Shown: positions 8,134 through 17,533, numbered from the stretch's first letter. The stretch: 64,000 bases of DNA from Jeotgalibacillus aurantiacus (GCF_020595125.1 NZ_JACNMS010000002.1:434001-498000), one strand, 5' to 3'. Translations and numbers: made by a program. The notes: generated by a model not told the origin, from the letters alone.

Positions 8134-8853
8134 TCACGTATGCCAACCACCGTTAACAGATAGTACCTGGGATGTAATATAGGAAGACGAGGGGCTTAAC
8201 AAAAATAGTACAGCATCTGCGATCTCTTCAGGTGCTCCCATCCGGCCAAGCGGAATCTCACCGTATATCTCCTGAAGTTCTTCTTCTGAATAGTGATTTG
8301 TCATTTTTGTAGAAATAGCACCCGGAGACACAGCATTCACCCTGATTCCTGATGGTGCGAGTTCTTTTCCAAGAGCCTTTACAAATGCAATTTGTGCGCC
8401 TTTAACGGCAGAATACATCACTTCATAAGATGCACCGGTCTCTCCCCAGATGGAGGAAACAATCACAATAGATGCTTTCTCACGCTGTCTGAGCCCGCGG
8501 AGCATGTGACGGATGATTCTGACCGGCTGTTTGAGATGCACATTCCAGAGCTCATCAATGACTGTATCAGGTGTATCTTCTAGCATCCCCTCATAGTGAG
8601 CGCCTGCAGTATGGATGATCCCATCAACAGACAAAGAGGTTTCAAGAAATTCATCGACACTTCTATCTGATGTCAAATCGATTTTTTCAGGTATGATTTT
8701 TTCAGGTACAGGTATGGAATCCCTCAGGTTTATAACAGGATCTGGATTGTGAAAATATTGTGCAATCACTGTATGTCCCTGATCAACAAGTTTTTTTGCA
8801 ACAGCAAGCCCGATTCCGCCGCTTGCACCGAGCAAAAGGTATGTGTTACTCAT
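8134..8853 (-). CDS. ymfI: Short-chain dehydrogenase/reductase YmfI
   Basis: This SDR enzyme of 239 residues has the Rossmann glycine motif GASGGIGLA near residue 8. The catalytic serine region is IVSSIWGE and the catalytic pair is YSAVK (YxxxK). It resembles FabG-type ketoreductases, but its true substrate is unknown. The ATG at 8853 overlaps the ymfH stop by 8 bases. A longer GTG start at 8865 is possible but has no ribosome site of its own. Translational coupling to ymfH is likely. Confidence 0.9.
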   Translation of the reverse strand: MSNTYLLLGASGGIGLAVAKKLVDQGHTVIAQYFHNPDPVINLRDSIPVPEKIIPEKIDLTSDRSVDEFLETSLSVDGIIHTAGAHYEGMLEDTPDTVIDELWNVHLKQPVRIIRHMLRGLRQREKASIVIVSSIWGETGASYEVMYSAVKGAQIAFVKALGKELAPSGIRVNAVSPGAISTKMTNHYSEEELQEIYGEIPLGRMGAPEEIADAVLFLLSPSSSYITSQVLSVNGGWHT

Positions 8854-10150
8854 TGTCTCCGCCACTTTTTGGTACGATAAAAAAGCTGGTGATGCGATCT
8901 TCTTTAATAAAATCCTTCAATGCCGTATGAATATCCTCTACAGTCAGCGTTTCCAGTGTCGGGACGGCATTAAATAAATCCATTTCATTAAATGCATACC
9001 GGGTAAACTGATTGGCGATAAATTCGGGAGAATTCAATGACCGCAGGAATCCACCGATGTTTTTCTTTTTCACACCATCAATCTTTTTTTCCGTGATCGT
9101 TGGATTCTGTGCTTCCTTCAACAAAATTTCCTTAATTTCAGCCGCAAGCTTTACCGGATCCGGTGTATTGCCGCCAAGCAATCCAAAACCAAAATTCTGT
9201 TCCTGTGTAAAATCAAAAGAGAAATGATCATCGATTAACCCCCGGTCATAAAGATCCGTGTAGTAATCAGACGTTTTACCGAACAGCACTTCAAATGCCG
9301 TATTGATCGACAGCTCTTTTCTGAGCAGCTCATCACCGCTGATATTTTTTTCATTGGATTTTATGCCAACCATACACTTTGAAACCTGAACTTCCATTTT
9401 AAGTTCGTTATGCGCAACCTTCACATGTTCCGGTTCATCATCGAATTTCCGTTCAATCTGCTGTGGAGGATCAAACGTTTTAGACGCCTGATTTGCACGG
9501 ACAAACTCCATGTATTCCTCTGGATCAACCGGTCCAACGATAAAAATAGACATATTTGATGGATGATAAAAGGTATGATAACACTGGTAAAGATGATCTT
9601 TCATAATATGGGAGATGGATTCGACTGTACCTGCAATATCGACTCTGACCGGATGATGATGGAACATATTTTGAATTGCACCGAAATACAGTCTCCAGTC
9701 AGCGTTATCGTCATACATCGTAATTTCCTGTCCGATAATACCCTTCTCTTTTTCCACCGTTTCCTCTGTAAAATAAGGAGCCTGAACAAAATCAATCAAT
9801 GTTTCCAGATTTTTTTGGATCTGATCGGTGCTTGAAAATAGGTATGCCGTTCGGGTAAAGGAAGTAAATGCATTTGCTGAAGCCCCCTGCATACTGAACT
9901 TTTGAAATACATCCCCATCTTCCTTTTCAAACATTTTGTGCTCAAGAAAATGGGCAATCCCGTCTGGAACCCGGGTGAATTCATCCTCACCGAGCGGCTT
10001 GAAATGATCGTCAATCGATCCGTATTTTGTTGTAAACGTAGCAAATGTTTTATTAAAATCGGGTTTCGGTAAAATATAGACAGTTAACCCGTTATCAAGC
10101 GTTTCGAAGTAGATTTCCTCTTCAAGCTGTTTAAATGTCTGCTTTTGCAT
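8846..10150 (-). CDS. ymfH: M16 family zinc peptidase YmfH
   Basis: This 434-residue M16B-type peptidase keeps the inverted zinc motif HFLEH at residues 67-71. M16B enzymes work as a dimer of one catalytic and one non-catalytic subunit. YmfH is the catalytic half here, and the preceding gene ymfF encodes a partner without the motif. The ymfF stop and ymfH ATG are 3 bases apart with GGGGAGG between the reading frames. The physiological substrate is not known. Confidence 0.92.
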   Translation of the reverse strand: MQKQTFKQLEEEIYFETLDNGLTVYILPKPDFNKTFATFTTKYGSIDDHFKPLGEDEFTRVPDGIAHFLEHKMFEKEDGDVFQKFSMQGASANAFTSFTRTAYLFSSTDQIQKNLETLIDFVQAPYFTEETVEKEKGIIGQEITMYDDNADWRLYFGAIQNMFHHHPVRVDIAGTVESISHIMKDHLYQCYHTFYHPSNMSIFIVGPVDPEEYMEFVRANQASKTFDPPQQIERKFDDEPEHVKVAHNELKMEVQVSKCMVGIKSNEKNISGDELLRKELSINTAFEVLFGKTSDYYTDLYDRGLIDDHFSFDFTQEQNFGFGLLGGNTPDPVKLAAEIKEILLKEAQNPTITEKKIDGVKKKNIGGFLRSLNSPEFIANQFTRYAFNEMDLFNAVPTLETLTVEDIHTALKDFIKEDRITSFFIVPKSGGDNE

Positions 10151-10153
10151 GGC

Positions 10154-11425
10154 TCATTCCTCCCCTGACGTCAAAATATAAGTTGTATCCTTCTTCAGCT
10201 TTTTTGCAGCCGCGATTACTTGATCGGCTGTTACGGCATCTACCTTTTCAAACCAGCGGTCAATATCTACCGGCGGATTGGCCACTTCACCCTGATATAA
10301 AACCTCGACAATCCCTCGTGATGCATCGAGCGTTTCAAGCATCTGGTTTTTAAGAACTGCCTTCGTCTGGTTCAGTTCGTTTTCTGAGACCTCACCATTT
10401 TGGATCGCCTGCAGCTGCTCTTCAATAATAACCGCAGCCCGCTCCACCTTAGCGGGCTCAACCCCCGACATCACCACGACGAGGCCTTTATGACTTTCAA
10501 CTCTGCTCGCTGCATAATAGGCAAGACTTTCTTTTTCCCGCACATTTAAGAACAGCTTGGAATGCGGAAACCCTCCGAACAAACCGTTCATGACAGTGAG
10601 CGGTATGTAATCGTCATCCCCGTACACGATACTTGTTCTGTAACCAATATTTAACTTACCCTGTTTTATTTTTTGTGACTCCACCACTTCTTTTGCGTCT
10701 GTTGTATTTATGCTTTTTACGTCAGGCTTTGCGACAGGTTCCCGGTCAGGAAAATGAAATTCCTTTTCGCAATACGATGCAATGTCTTCTGCTACAACAT
10801 CACCCACTACATAAAGGTCAACCGCATCTTTTTCGAGCATGTTTTTGTATGCCTGGTACAGCTCCTCTGCTGTTACCTGATTCAACTTTTCTTCACTTCC
10901 GTTCGGGTGAAGGGCATACGCCTCTCCTTTGCACATCTCCTCAACAAGACGCTGTGAAGCATAGCGCATTTTGTCATCCTTCAACGCCTGCAGTTTTTGC
11001 TTAAGCGTCCGTTTTTCCTGCTCAATTACTTTTGAGCTGAATGCCTCCCCTTCAAGCAGAGGGTTAAATAACATCTCCTTTAACACATTCAGCGCTTCTT
11101 TTGCGAGCGGAGTCGGGTCTTTTAAATATCGTTCATTTGGAATATCCACCGCAAACGAAAGAATGTGGTACTCTCCCTTTTTGTTTACGTCTACAGAGGC
11201 ACCAGCGCCATATAGTTCATCGAGGTGCGACCTGAAGTCAGCAGTCGTCGGCCACTTTTTTGTACTGCTCTGTAAAATATACGGAATTAACGCTCTCGCA
11301 GTAACGTCATCTTCATTTAAACGTGATCTGAATTTGAAAACAAACTGGTTTGTTTTGAATTTTTTCGTCTGAACAATTCTCAAGCTTAACCCCTGCTGTC
11401 TGCTTACCGTCTGATTAATCTTCAT
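10154..11425 (-). CDS. ymfF: M16 family peptidase-like protein YmfF (no zinc motif)
   Basis: This 423-residue M16-fold protein is the likely non-catalytic partner of YmfH. The HxxEH motif is absent; the matching region reads ALIPYILQSSTKKW. The ATG at 11425 follows GGGAGG by 6 bases. An in-frame TTG 18 bases earlier would place that ribosome site inside the gene and is rejected. A SigA-type promoter stands about 60 bases upstream and the nupQ terminator just beyond it. A ymfF-ymfH-ymfI operon is therefore likely. Confidence 0.9.
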   Translation of the reverse strand: MKINQTVSRQQGLSLRIVQTKKFKTNQFVFKFRSRLNEDDVTARALIPYILQSSTKKWPTTADFRSHLDELYGAGASVDVNKKGEYHILSFAVDIPNERYLKDPTPLAKEALNVLKEMLFNPLLEGEAFSSKVIEQEKRTLKQKLQALKDDKMRYASQRLVEEMCKGEAYALHPNGSEEKLNQVTAEELYQAYKNMLEKDAVDLYVVGDVVAEDIASYCEKEFHFPDREPVAKPDVKSINTTDAKEVVESQKIKQGKLNIGYRTSIVYGDDDYIPLTVMNGLFGGFPHSKLFLNVREKESLAYYAASRVESHKGLVVVMSGVEPAKVERAAVIIEEQLQAIQNGEVSENELNQTKAVLKNQMLETLDASRGIVEVLYQGEVANPPVDIDRWFEKVDAVTADQVIAAAKKLKKDTTYILTSGEE

Positions 11426-11483
11426 CTCAATTCCTCCCGGCAAATGTCATGATTCTTTTTCAGTATTCATATTCTCTAACCCC

Positions 11484-11513
11484 ACTATACATTCATCCGG
11501 CTGCATGCAACAA
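11484..11513 (-). promoter_or_regulatory. SigA-type promoter of ymfF-ymfH-ymfI
   Basis: The minus strand reads TTGTTG (11513-11508), an 18-base spacer, and TATAGT (11489-11484). It lies between the nupQ terminator and ymfF. Confidence 0.6.
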
Positions 11514-11533
11514 GCAGGAAAGGAATGAATATA

Positions 11534-11571
11534 TAAAAAAACAGGATGATCATAGCGCTCATCCTGCATTT
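11534..11571 (-). terminator. Rho-independent terminator after nupQ
   Basis: CAGGATGA (11542-11549) pairs with TCATCCTG (11559-11566), followed on the minus strand by seven T residues, directly after the nupQ stop. Confidence 0.85.
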
Positions 11572-11575
11572 TTTC

Positions 11576-12532
11576 TTATCGTTTACCTTTAATATAAGGT
11601 GTTCCAATTGCTTTTGGTGCATCTGCGCGCCCGATAAATCCTGCAAGCGCAAGAATGGTCAGTGCGTAAGGTGCAGCAAGAAGGACCCAGTTAGGGACAT
11701 CGGCAAGAAGCGGGAAGCTTGAACCAATAATCGCAAGACTCTGAGCTAGCCCGAAGAACATCGCTGCTCCCATTGCACCAAGTGGATGCCATTTACCGAA
11801 GATAACAGCTGCTAAGGCGATGAATCCCTGACCGGTAATCGTACCGGCGCTGAATATTTGTGAAATCGTCAGTGCATATACACCACCACCAAGGCCACCA
11901 AGAACCCCTGAAATGACAACGGCTGTATATCTCATTTTGTAAACGTTAATCCCCATCGTATCAGCTGCAAGCGGATGCTCACCTACTGAACGCAGACGCA
12001 GTCCAAACGGTGTTTTAAAAATGATATACCAGGCTATAATCGCCACGAAAATCGCCACATATGACGTAATATAGTTATCAAAGAAAATAGGCCCGATCAC
12101 CGGGATATCATATAATAAAGGAATATTGGTATAGCGGATTGGTTCCGGAATCTGTGGTGTCTGCCCGGCACCATACCAGTCTTTTACTAAATAAACACCT
12201 AGACCTAATGCTAAAAAGTTAATTGCTACACCACTTACGACGTGGTCTGCTCTGAATGAGATCGAAGCAACGGCATGAATGAGTGAAAAGACTCCCCCGA
12301 CAGCCATCGCGACAAGCAGTGAAATCCACGGTGTTGCGTCACCTAATGAGCCTGCAAATGTAATGTTAAAGACAACGGCTGAAAAAGCACCAATCACCAT
12401 TAACCCTTCCAACCCGATATTAACAACTCCGGAACGTTCTGAGAACACTCCGCCAAGCGCTGTAAAAATTAACGGGGCAGATGCAAGCAGCATTGATTGA
12501 ACGAGAATATCAAGTGCTGTTAAGAAACTCAT
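11576..12532 (-). CDS. nupQ: BMP-type ABC transporter permease (NupQ-like)
   Basis: This 318-residue integral membrane permease of the branched-chain amino acid/ribose type has about eight hydrophobic helices. It contains the conserved GLMVIGAFSAV and a GINVYKMR loop near residue 195. It pairs with the preceding permease to form the channel of a nucleoside importer, the guanosine transporter NupNOPQ in B. subtilis. The ATG follows the upstream permease stop directly. It is the last gene of the transporter cluster and ends at a strong terminator. Confidence 0.88.
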   Translation of the reverse strand: MSFLTALDILVQSMLLASAPLIFTALGGVFSERSGVVNIGLEGLMVIGAFSAVVFNITFAGSLGDATPWISLLVAMAVGGVFSLIHAVASISFRADHVVSGVAINFLALGLGVYLVKDWYGAGQTPQIPEPIRYTNIPLLYDIPVIGPIFFDNYITSYVAIFVAIIAWYIIFKTPFGLRLRSVGEHPLAADTMGINVYKMRYTAVVISGVLGGLGGGVYALTISQIFSAGTITGQGFIALAAVIFGKWHPLGAMGAAMFFGLAQSLAIIGSSFPLLADVPNWVLLAAPYALTILALAGFIGRADAPKAIGTPYIKGKR

Positions 12533-13585
12533 TTATTTCGCCCCCTTTTTTAAGCGCTGGAGTAAATAAGCAATAATGTAACTTGATGCGACAAAGAAAA
12601 TAATGATCGCGATTACAATCTCGACAAGCTCTGTTGGAACGCCCGATTCAAGCGGCATAATCAGTGCCCCCTGCTTCAGGATGCCAAATAATGCAGCAGC
12701 AAAAACAATACCAAGCGCTACGTTTCCACCAAGAAGGGCTACTGCGATACCGTCAAATCCAACACCTGAGAAAGCGCCGTGAATAAAGCCGTATCCGAAC
12801 GTTCCAAGCCCCTCCATCGCTCCACCAAGACCAGCAAACGCACCTGAGATCAGCATGGAAAGAACAATATTTCTGTTAACATTCATACCTGCATATTCTG
12901 ATGCATTCTGGTTAAAGCCTACTGAACGCAATTCAAAACCGGTTGTTGTTCTTTCAAGTACGATGTAATAGATAATAACACCTAATAGTGCAAGGAATAT
13001 CCCATAGTGCATAGTTGAAAATTCCGTTAACGTTTCAAAAAACGGTGATTTCAGAGATGCAGTTTCAGGGACACGATCCGTAGTGTTCTGCTCATCAGAA
13101 ATAACATAACGGATCAGGTAGTTACAGAAATGAAGCGCGATATAGTTCATCATGATCGTTACAATTACTTCATGAACACGCAATCTTGCTTTTAAAATAC
13201 CTGGAATAAATGCCCACAAGGCACCAGCTAAAGCACCAGCAAGAATGGCCATAGGAAGATGAATCACCTTAGGAAGGTCAAATGCCAGACCCACCCATAC
13301 AGAAGCTACCCAGCCAACTAGCAGCTGGCCCTCAACTCCGATATTAAAGAGTCCTGTACGAAACGCAAAAGCAACGGCAAGACCTGCAAAAATATAAGGT
13401 GTAATCTGACGGACGGTTTCCCCGATATAAAAGCTTTCTCCAAGTGACCCTTTCAATAGTGCAGCATACCCCTGAATCGGATTAAAACCGGATACAAGCA
13501 TGATAATGGCACCAACGATTAATCCGAGAATAACGGAAATCAGTGGGATTAGTATTTTCTGAAAACGACTGAAACCTTCGAACAT
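12533..13585 (-). CDS. nupP: BMP-type ABC transporter permease (NupP-like)
   Basis: This 350-residue permease has an N-terminal helix (ILIPLISVILGLIVGAI) and further hydrophobic segments. It carries the family signature GLFNIGVEGQLLVG near residue 80. The ATG at 13585 is preferred to an in-frame GTG inside the nupO end because GAAGGTG stands at a normal distance. It starts just after the nupO TAG stop, so the two genes are translationally linked. Confidence 0.88.
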   Translation of the reverse strand: MFEGFSRFQKILIPLISVILGLIVGAIIMLVSGFNPIQGYAALLKGSLGESFYIGETVRQITPYIFAGLAVAFAFRTGLFNIGVEGQLLVGWVASVWVGLAFDLPKVIHLPMAILAGALAGALWAFIPGILKARLRVHEVIVTIMMNYIALHFCNYLIRYVISDEQNTTDRVPETASLKSPFFETLTEFSTMHYGIFLALLGVIIYYIVLERTTTGFELRSVGFNQNASEYAGMNVNRNIVLSMLISGAFAGLGGAMEGLGTFGYGFIHGAFSGVGFDGIAVALLGGNVALGIVFAAALFGILKQGALIMPLESGVPTELVEIVIAIIIFFVASSYIIAYLLQRLKKGAK

Positions 13586-13586
13586 G

Positions 13587-15110
13587 CTATTCTGCACCTT
13601 CTTTCTTTTTAGAGCCGGCCATTAGCAATCCAAGTTCCTGCTCTGTTGTTTCTTTAGGATCAACAATTGCGATAATATTTCCTTCATAGATAACCGCAAT
13701 ACGATCACTCACGTTCAGGATTTCTTCAAGTTCAAAAGAGATAAGCAGAACAGCTTTACCATTATCACGCTGTTCAATGAGACGTTTGTGGATAAACTCA
13801 ATGGCCCCAACATCTAGACCCCTTGTCGGCTGAGCTGCAATCAGCAGATCTGGATCTCTGTCCACTTCACGCCCGATGATCGCCTTCTGCTGATTTCCTC
13901 CTGATAAAGCTCTGGCTGGTGTTGTTTCAGAAGGTGTTCTAACGTCAAACTCCTGAATCAGCTTTTTAGCCTGCTTGTTAATTTCCTTATTATTTAACAC
14001 ACTGTATTTAGAGTATGGTTTGGAATAATAAGTTTGAAGAACCATATTATCGCCGATCGGGAAATCCAAAACGAGACCGTGCTTATGACGATCCTGAGGA
14101 ATATGTCCAACCCCTGCTTCTGTAATTTTACGGGTTTTCAATTTAGAAATTTCTTTTCCATTCAGCTTCACTGATCCGGATTGAATCTTTTTCAGCCCTG
14201 TAATGGCTTCAATCAGTTCAGACTGACCGTTACCATCAACACCTGCGATTCCAACAATCTCACCGCTTCGCACTGTTAAATCAAGGTTACGGACAGCATC
14301 CACTCCACGTGAATCTTTAACATTCAGCTTTGAAATTTCAAGCACTGTATCTTTCGGTACAGCAGCCTTTTTATCTGTTTTAAACAGCACTTCACGCCCA
14401 ACCATCAGGCTCGCCAGCTGTGTAGGTGTTGTTCCCTCAACATCAAGTGTTTCAATACCTACACCTTTTCGGATAACGGTGACGCGGTCACAAACTTCAA
14501 TAATCTCTTTCAGTTTGTGGGTGATCAGGATGATAGATTTACCTTCCTTGATCAGTGTACGGAAAATCTGAGTCAATTCTTTGATTTCCTGAGGTGTCAA
14601 AACGGCAGTAGGCTCATCAAAAATCAGCATTTCCGCTCCGCGGTAAAGTGTTTTCAGGATCTCAACACGCTGCTGCATGCCGACAGAAATATCAGCAATC
14701 TTGGCTTTCGGGTCCACTTTCAGTCCATAGCGGTCTGAAATTTCCTGAACATCTCTTTCAGCCTTTTTCATATCAATGTTTAACCCTTTTTTAGGTTCAA
14801 GTCCAAGTACGATATTTTCCGTTACCGTAAATGTATCGACAAGCATAAAGTGCTGGTGCACCATTCCGATTCCAAGGTCATTGGCAATATTCGGGCTCGT
14901 GATTTTAACCGGCTCACCTTTAACTTTAATTTCCCCTTTTTCGGGCTGGTAGAGTCCAAAAAGAACGTTCATCAGTGTAGATTTTCCTGCTCCGTTTTCT
15001 CCCAGCAGCGCATGGATTTCGCCTTTCTTCAACTGCAGCGTGATGTTATCATTTGCTACAATGCCAGGGAACTCTTTGCGGATGTTCAACATTTCAATTA
15101 CGTAATCCAT
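13587..15110 (-). CDS. nupO: BMP-type nucleoside ABC transporter ATP-binding protein (NupO-like)
   Basis: The 507-residue protein has two fused ABC cassettes. The first has a canonical Walker A, GENGAGKST, near residue 37 and the signature variant SVGMQQR. The second has a degenerate Walker A, GVDGNGQSE, and the signature LSGGNQQK. One active and one weakened site is usual for sugar/nucleoside cassettes of this type. ATG start after AAGGAG. A terminator-like hairpin separates it from the lipoprotein gene nupN, which may allow more binding protein than transporter. Confidence 0.9.
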   Translation of the reverse strand: MDYVIEMLNIRKEFPGIVANDNITLQLKKGEIHALLGENGAGKSTLMNVLFGLYQPEKGEIKVKGEPVKITSPNIANDLGIGMVHQHFMLVDTFTVTENIVLGLEPKKGLNIDMKKAERDVQEISDRYGLKVDPKAKIADISVGMQQRVEILKTLYRGAEMLIFDEPTAVLTPQEIKELTQIFRTLIKEGKSIILITHKLKEIIEVCDRVTVIRKGVGIETLDVEGTTPTQLASLMVGREVLFKTDKKAAVPKDTVLEISKLNVKDSRGVDAVRNLDLTVRSGEIVGIAGVDGNGQSELIEAITGLKKIQSGSVKLNGKEISKLKTRKITEAGVGHIPQDRHKHGLVLDFPIGDNMVLQTYYSKPYSKYSVLNNKEINKQAKKLIQEFDVRTPSETTPARALSGGNQQKAIIGREVDRDPDLLIAAQPTRGLDVGAIEFIHKRLIEQRDNGKAVLLISFELEEILNVSDRIAVIYEGNIIAIVDPKETTEQELGLLMAGSKKKEGAE

Positions 15111-15232
15111 CCGTTATCACTCCTTCTTTATCAAGGGAGGTAGGTTGAATGAGGTCCGACCTCTCCGAACATTTGGAAAAATGCTAAATGAATAAAGGGA
15201 AAATTCTCCTTATTCAGTTAACATTCTTGCAT

Positions 15233-15280
15233 AAAAAAAGGGGAATTTCAGGCTGCACTCAGGCAGCCCTCCATTCCCCT
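15233..15280 (-). terminator. Partial terminator between nupN and nupO
   Basis: An outer stem GGGGAAT/ATTCCCC (15240-15246 with 15273-15279) and an inner stem GGCTGC/GCAGCC are followed on the minus strand by seven T residues. In a binding-protein operon this probably lowers expression of the ATPase and permeases relative to NupN. Confidence 0.85.
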
Positions 15281-15291
15281 ATGCTTTTGTC

Positions 15292-16368
15292 TTACTCAAG
15301 TGTTGACGGTACTTCGATTTCACCATCAACGATCTGCTGCTGGTAGTCTGCAATTGTGTCAAGGATTTCCTGAGTCAGGTTGTCCTGTGATTCAGCAATC
15401 GCAATTCCTTCTTCCTGAATTCCGTACTCAATGATTTCTCCACCCGGGAAGTCACCTTCCATCGCACGCTTTGAAACGTCCTGAACAGCAACGTCAACAC
15501 GCTTAACCATTGAAGTAAGTGTAACGTTGTAATCTCCAACCTGTCCTTCTTCATACTGGTCACGGTCAACACCGATTACCCAAACTGCACGTTCCGGATC
15601 CTGCTCTTTCAGGTTTTTCGCTTCAGTGAATACTCCATTACCTGTTCCACCTGCCGCGTGATAGATTACGTCAACGCCAGAACCGTACATTGCTGCAGCC
15701 ATTTGCTGACCGCGGGATGCGTTGTTAAAGTCTCCAGCGAATTCAATTGTCACTTCAGCATCAGGGTTTACAGCTTCAACACCAGCTTTAAAACCAGCTG
15801 CGAATTTGTTGATCAGGTCAGATTCAACTCCGCCGACAAATCCGATTTTGTTAGATTCAGTCGTAAGACCAGCTGCAACACCTACAAGGAATGATCCTTC
15901 ATGTTCTTTGAACGTGATCGAAGCAACATTGTCGCCTTCTGCTACTGAGTCAATGATCGCAAAGTTTGTATCAGTCTGCTGAGCCGCAACCTGTTGAATC
16001 GCTTCAGTTAAAAGGAAACCTACACCAAATACAAGATCAAAGTCGTTACGAACTGCAGTATTCATATTTGTTACATAGTCAGCGTCATTATTTGACTGGA
16101 AGTACGTGTAACCACCTGTACCTTCCTCAAGTCCGTTATCCGCACCGAAAGCCTGAAGACCTTCCCATGCCGACTGGTTAAATGATTTGTCATCAACACC
16201 GCCAGTATCTGTTACCATTGCAACGGAGAATTCGCTTGTTTCTGCTTCTCCACCGCTGCCGTTACCGCCTTCGTTTCCTGTGTCAGCTTCATCGCTTCCA
16301 CAAGCCGCCAATACTGTACCTGCTGCCAGGAACATAGACAGAGCCATACCAAATTTACGTTTTTTCAC
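15292..16368 (-). CDS. nupN: BMP family nucleoside-binding lipoprotein (NupN-like)
   Basis: This 358-residue extracellular substrate-binding lipoprotein has a signal peptide ([14 protein letters not shown]) with lipobox LAAC; the lipidated cysteine is residue 23. A Gly/Ser/Glu linker follows, then the BMP domain with [14 protein letters not shown] and a GVGFLLTEA block. Family members bind purine nucleosides. A GTG start at 16368, nine bases after GGGGG, fits better than the TTG two codons upstream. The mature protein is very acidic. It is preceded by ymfC, and a 13-mer shared with the ymfC upstream region lies just before it. Confidence 0.9.
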   Translation of the reverse strand: MKKRKFGMALSMFLAAGTVLAACGSDEADTGNEGGNGSGGEAETSEFSVAMVTDTGGVDDKSFNQSAWEGLQAFGADNGLEEGTGGYTYFQSNNDADYVTNMNTAVRNDFDLVFGVGFLLTEAIQQVAAQQTDTNFAIIDSVAEGDNVASITFKEHEGSFLVGVAAGLTTESNKIGFVGGVESDLINKFAAGFKAGVEAVNPDAEVTIEFAGDFNNASRGQQMAAAMYGSGVDVIYHAAGGTGNGVFTEAKNLKEQDPERAVWVIGVDRDQYEEGQVGDYNVTLTSMVKRVDVAVQDVSKRAMEGDFPGGEIIEYGIQEEGIAIAESQDNLTQEILDTIADYQQQIVDGEIEVPSTLE

Positions 16369-16397
16369 TTTCAATTACCCCCTAAGGTTTTTTCGTG

Positions 16398-16423
16398 TAT
16401 TAGTAGGAATGCAAAATTGCATT
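16398..16423. promoter_or_regulatory. Operator-like block between ymfC and nupN
   Basis: It contains the 13-mer ATTAGTAGGAATG (16399-16411, plus strand), which recurs in reverse orientation upstream of ymfC. An overlapping inverted repeat, AATGCAA-AA-TTGCATT (16408-16423), reaches into the ymfC stop codon. It is a possible binding site for the GntR-type regulator. Confidence 0.4.
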
Positions 16424-17147
16424 AAACACGCTTACGAACTACATGAAAGCTAAATCTGTCAGCCTTGAAATAATTCAGTGAATATAAAATCGGCTGATCT
16501 TTATCATCATAATGCAGCTGCTTCAAAACAAGCAGTGCAGTTTCGGGCTCACACCCGAGTATTGGCGACACTTTGTCATTGTATCCGGCGGGCTCAATAT
16601 GCGTAACAGCATACGATATGTATAAACCGCCGTCCTCCTCTAGCAATGAAAACATGGAACGGTCCTCATGCGTGAATGAAGCTGGCATCAGATTAGATGG
16701 TACTTTGTCCACACAATACACGACGGGATCCCCATTGGCTGTCCGAACACGCTCAATGACTGTCATTTCGTCATCCGGTGTACAGGAGAAACGAAGAAGA
16801 TCTTCGTCAGTCGGACCCTGTGTTGTAGAGCTGAGAAAAACCGTGCCCGGTTCCATTCCGGCCTGTTTAATCATATCGGTCACACTGTGTAACTGTTCGA
16901 TGCCGGATGAAAATAAAGGCTTGGAATTAACAAAAGTACCTACTCCATGGCGCCGTACAATTCGATTTTCCTCTTCCAGAATTCGCAGTGCCTCTCTCAG
17001 CGTTGCCCTGCTGATCCCGAGCTGCCTTGAAAGCTCAAACTCTGATGGAAGGCGTTCTTTTTCTTTATATACGCCTTTATCGATATCTTTTTTCAGGCGG
17101 TCTATCACCTGAAGGTAAAGATGACGATTATCTGATTTAATAGTCAT
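16422..17147 (-). CDS. ymfC: GntR family (HutC/UTRA type) transcriptional regulator
   Basis: The 241-residue regulator has an N-terminal winged helix ([16 protein letters not shown], then [22 protein letters not shown]). A UTRA ligand-binding domain occupies about residues 90-240. It corresponds in position to B. subtilis ymfC. Lying immediately upstream of the nucleoside transporter genes, it probably controls them; that is inference from context. The ATG at 17147 is preferred, with GGTGGTG upstream; a longer reading to 17195 would run across a palindrome. Operator-like sequences crowd the upstream region. Confidence 0.88.
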   Translation of the reverse strand: MTIKSDNRHLYLQVIDRLKKDIDKGVYKEKERLPSEFELSRQLGISRATLREALRILEEENRIVRRHGVGTFVNSKPLFSSGIEQLHSVTDMIKQAGMEPGTVFLSSTTQGPTDEDLLRFSCTPDDEMTVIERVRTANGDPVVYCVDKVPSNLMPASFTHEDRSMFSLLEEDGGLYISYAVTHIEPAGYNDKVSPILGCEPETALLVLKQLHYDDKDQPILYSLNYFKADRFSFHVVRKRV

Positions 17148-17170
17148 ACGGTACACCACCAACTCTTTCG

Positions 17171-17188
17171 ACATCAGACCTCTGATGT
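17171..17188. promoter_or_regulatory. 18 bp palindrome ahead of ymfC
   Basis: ACATCAGA and TCTGATGT face each other with 2 bases between, 23 bases upstream of the ymfC ATG. It has the size and symmetry of a GntR-family operator and could serve autoregulation. Confidence 0.45.
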
Positions 17189-17193
17189 ATTTC

Positions 17194-17206
17194 ATTCCTA
17201 CTAATC
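17194..17206. promoter_or_regulatory. Shared 13-mer upstream of ymfC
   Basis: The minus strand reads ATTAGTAGGAATG. A 13-base match on the other strand lies just upstream of nupN. Chance recurrence in two short intergenic spans is unlikely, so a common regulator site is suspected. Confidence 0.4.
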
Positions 17207-17389
17207 GAAAATACTATAACACTTTTCTTTTTGAAAAGGAATACTATTATTGAGTTTTCTCTAAAAATCTTTCATTCTATTTACAATTAAATGACTAATA
17301 TTACAGAAAGTCGTTATAAGTGTGAATGAATCCCTTTACATAAGACAAATATTAACATTATTCAAATAAGATTTTCATAAGTCTGACGA

Positions 17390-17405
17390 TTGTAAGCGAT
17401 AACAA
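17390..17405. promoter_or_regulatory. cre-like / lac-operator-like site
   Basis: TTGTAAGCGATAACAA matches the Bacillus catabolite-responsive element WTGNAANCGNWNNCW at all fixed positions. It also resembles the E. coli lac operator core with one base missing. It begins one base after the -10 of a candidate minus-strand promoter, a repressing position for CcpA or another LacI-family protein. Confidence 0.55.
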
Positions 17406-17406
17406 T

Positions 17407-17436
17407 AGTATAACTTAATTGTTGATAACTTGTATA
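17407..17436 (-). promoter_or_regulatory. Candidate promoter for ymfC
   Basis: The minus strand reads TATACA (17436-17431), an 18-base spacer, and TATACT (17412-17407). The -35 is weak. It would give a leader of about 250 bases before ymfC, with the cre-like site over the transcription start. Confidence 0.4.
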
Positions 17437-17533
17437 TAGGTCAGACATCAAATGACTAAAATTATTTTTTTGCGCTGTATTATGTAAGTATTTGACATCT
17501 TTTCACTTCGTGTTTCCTGGTTCTTTTATCACC

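Larger units (their letters stand above)
17207..17532. other. AT-rich intergenic regulatory region, no gene seen
   Basis: The gap between spoIIIE and ymfC is 435 bases. No convincing reading frame is present on either strand. It holds the spoIIIE terminator at one end, and a candidate promoter with an adjoining cre-like site in the middle. A 7 bp inverted repeat (GTCTGAC 17381-17387, GTCAGAC 17440-17446) surrounds that promoter. GACATCA recurs at 17170 and 17444. Confidence 0.6.
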
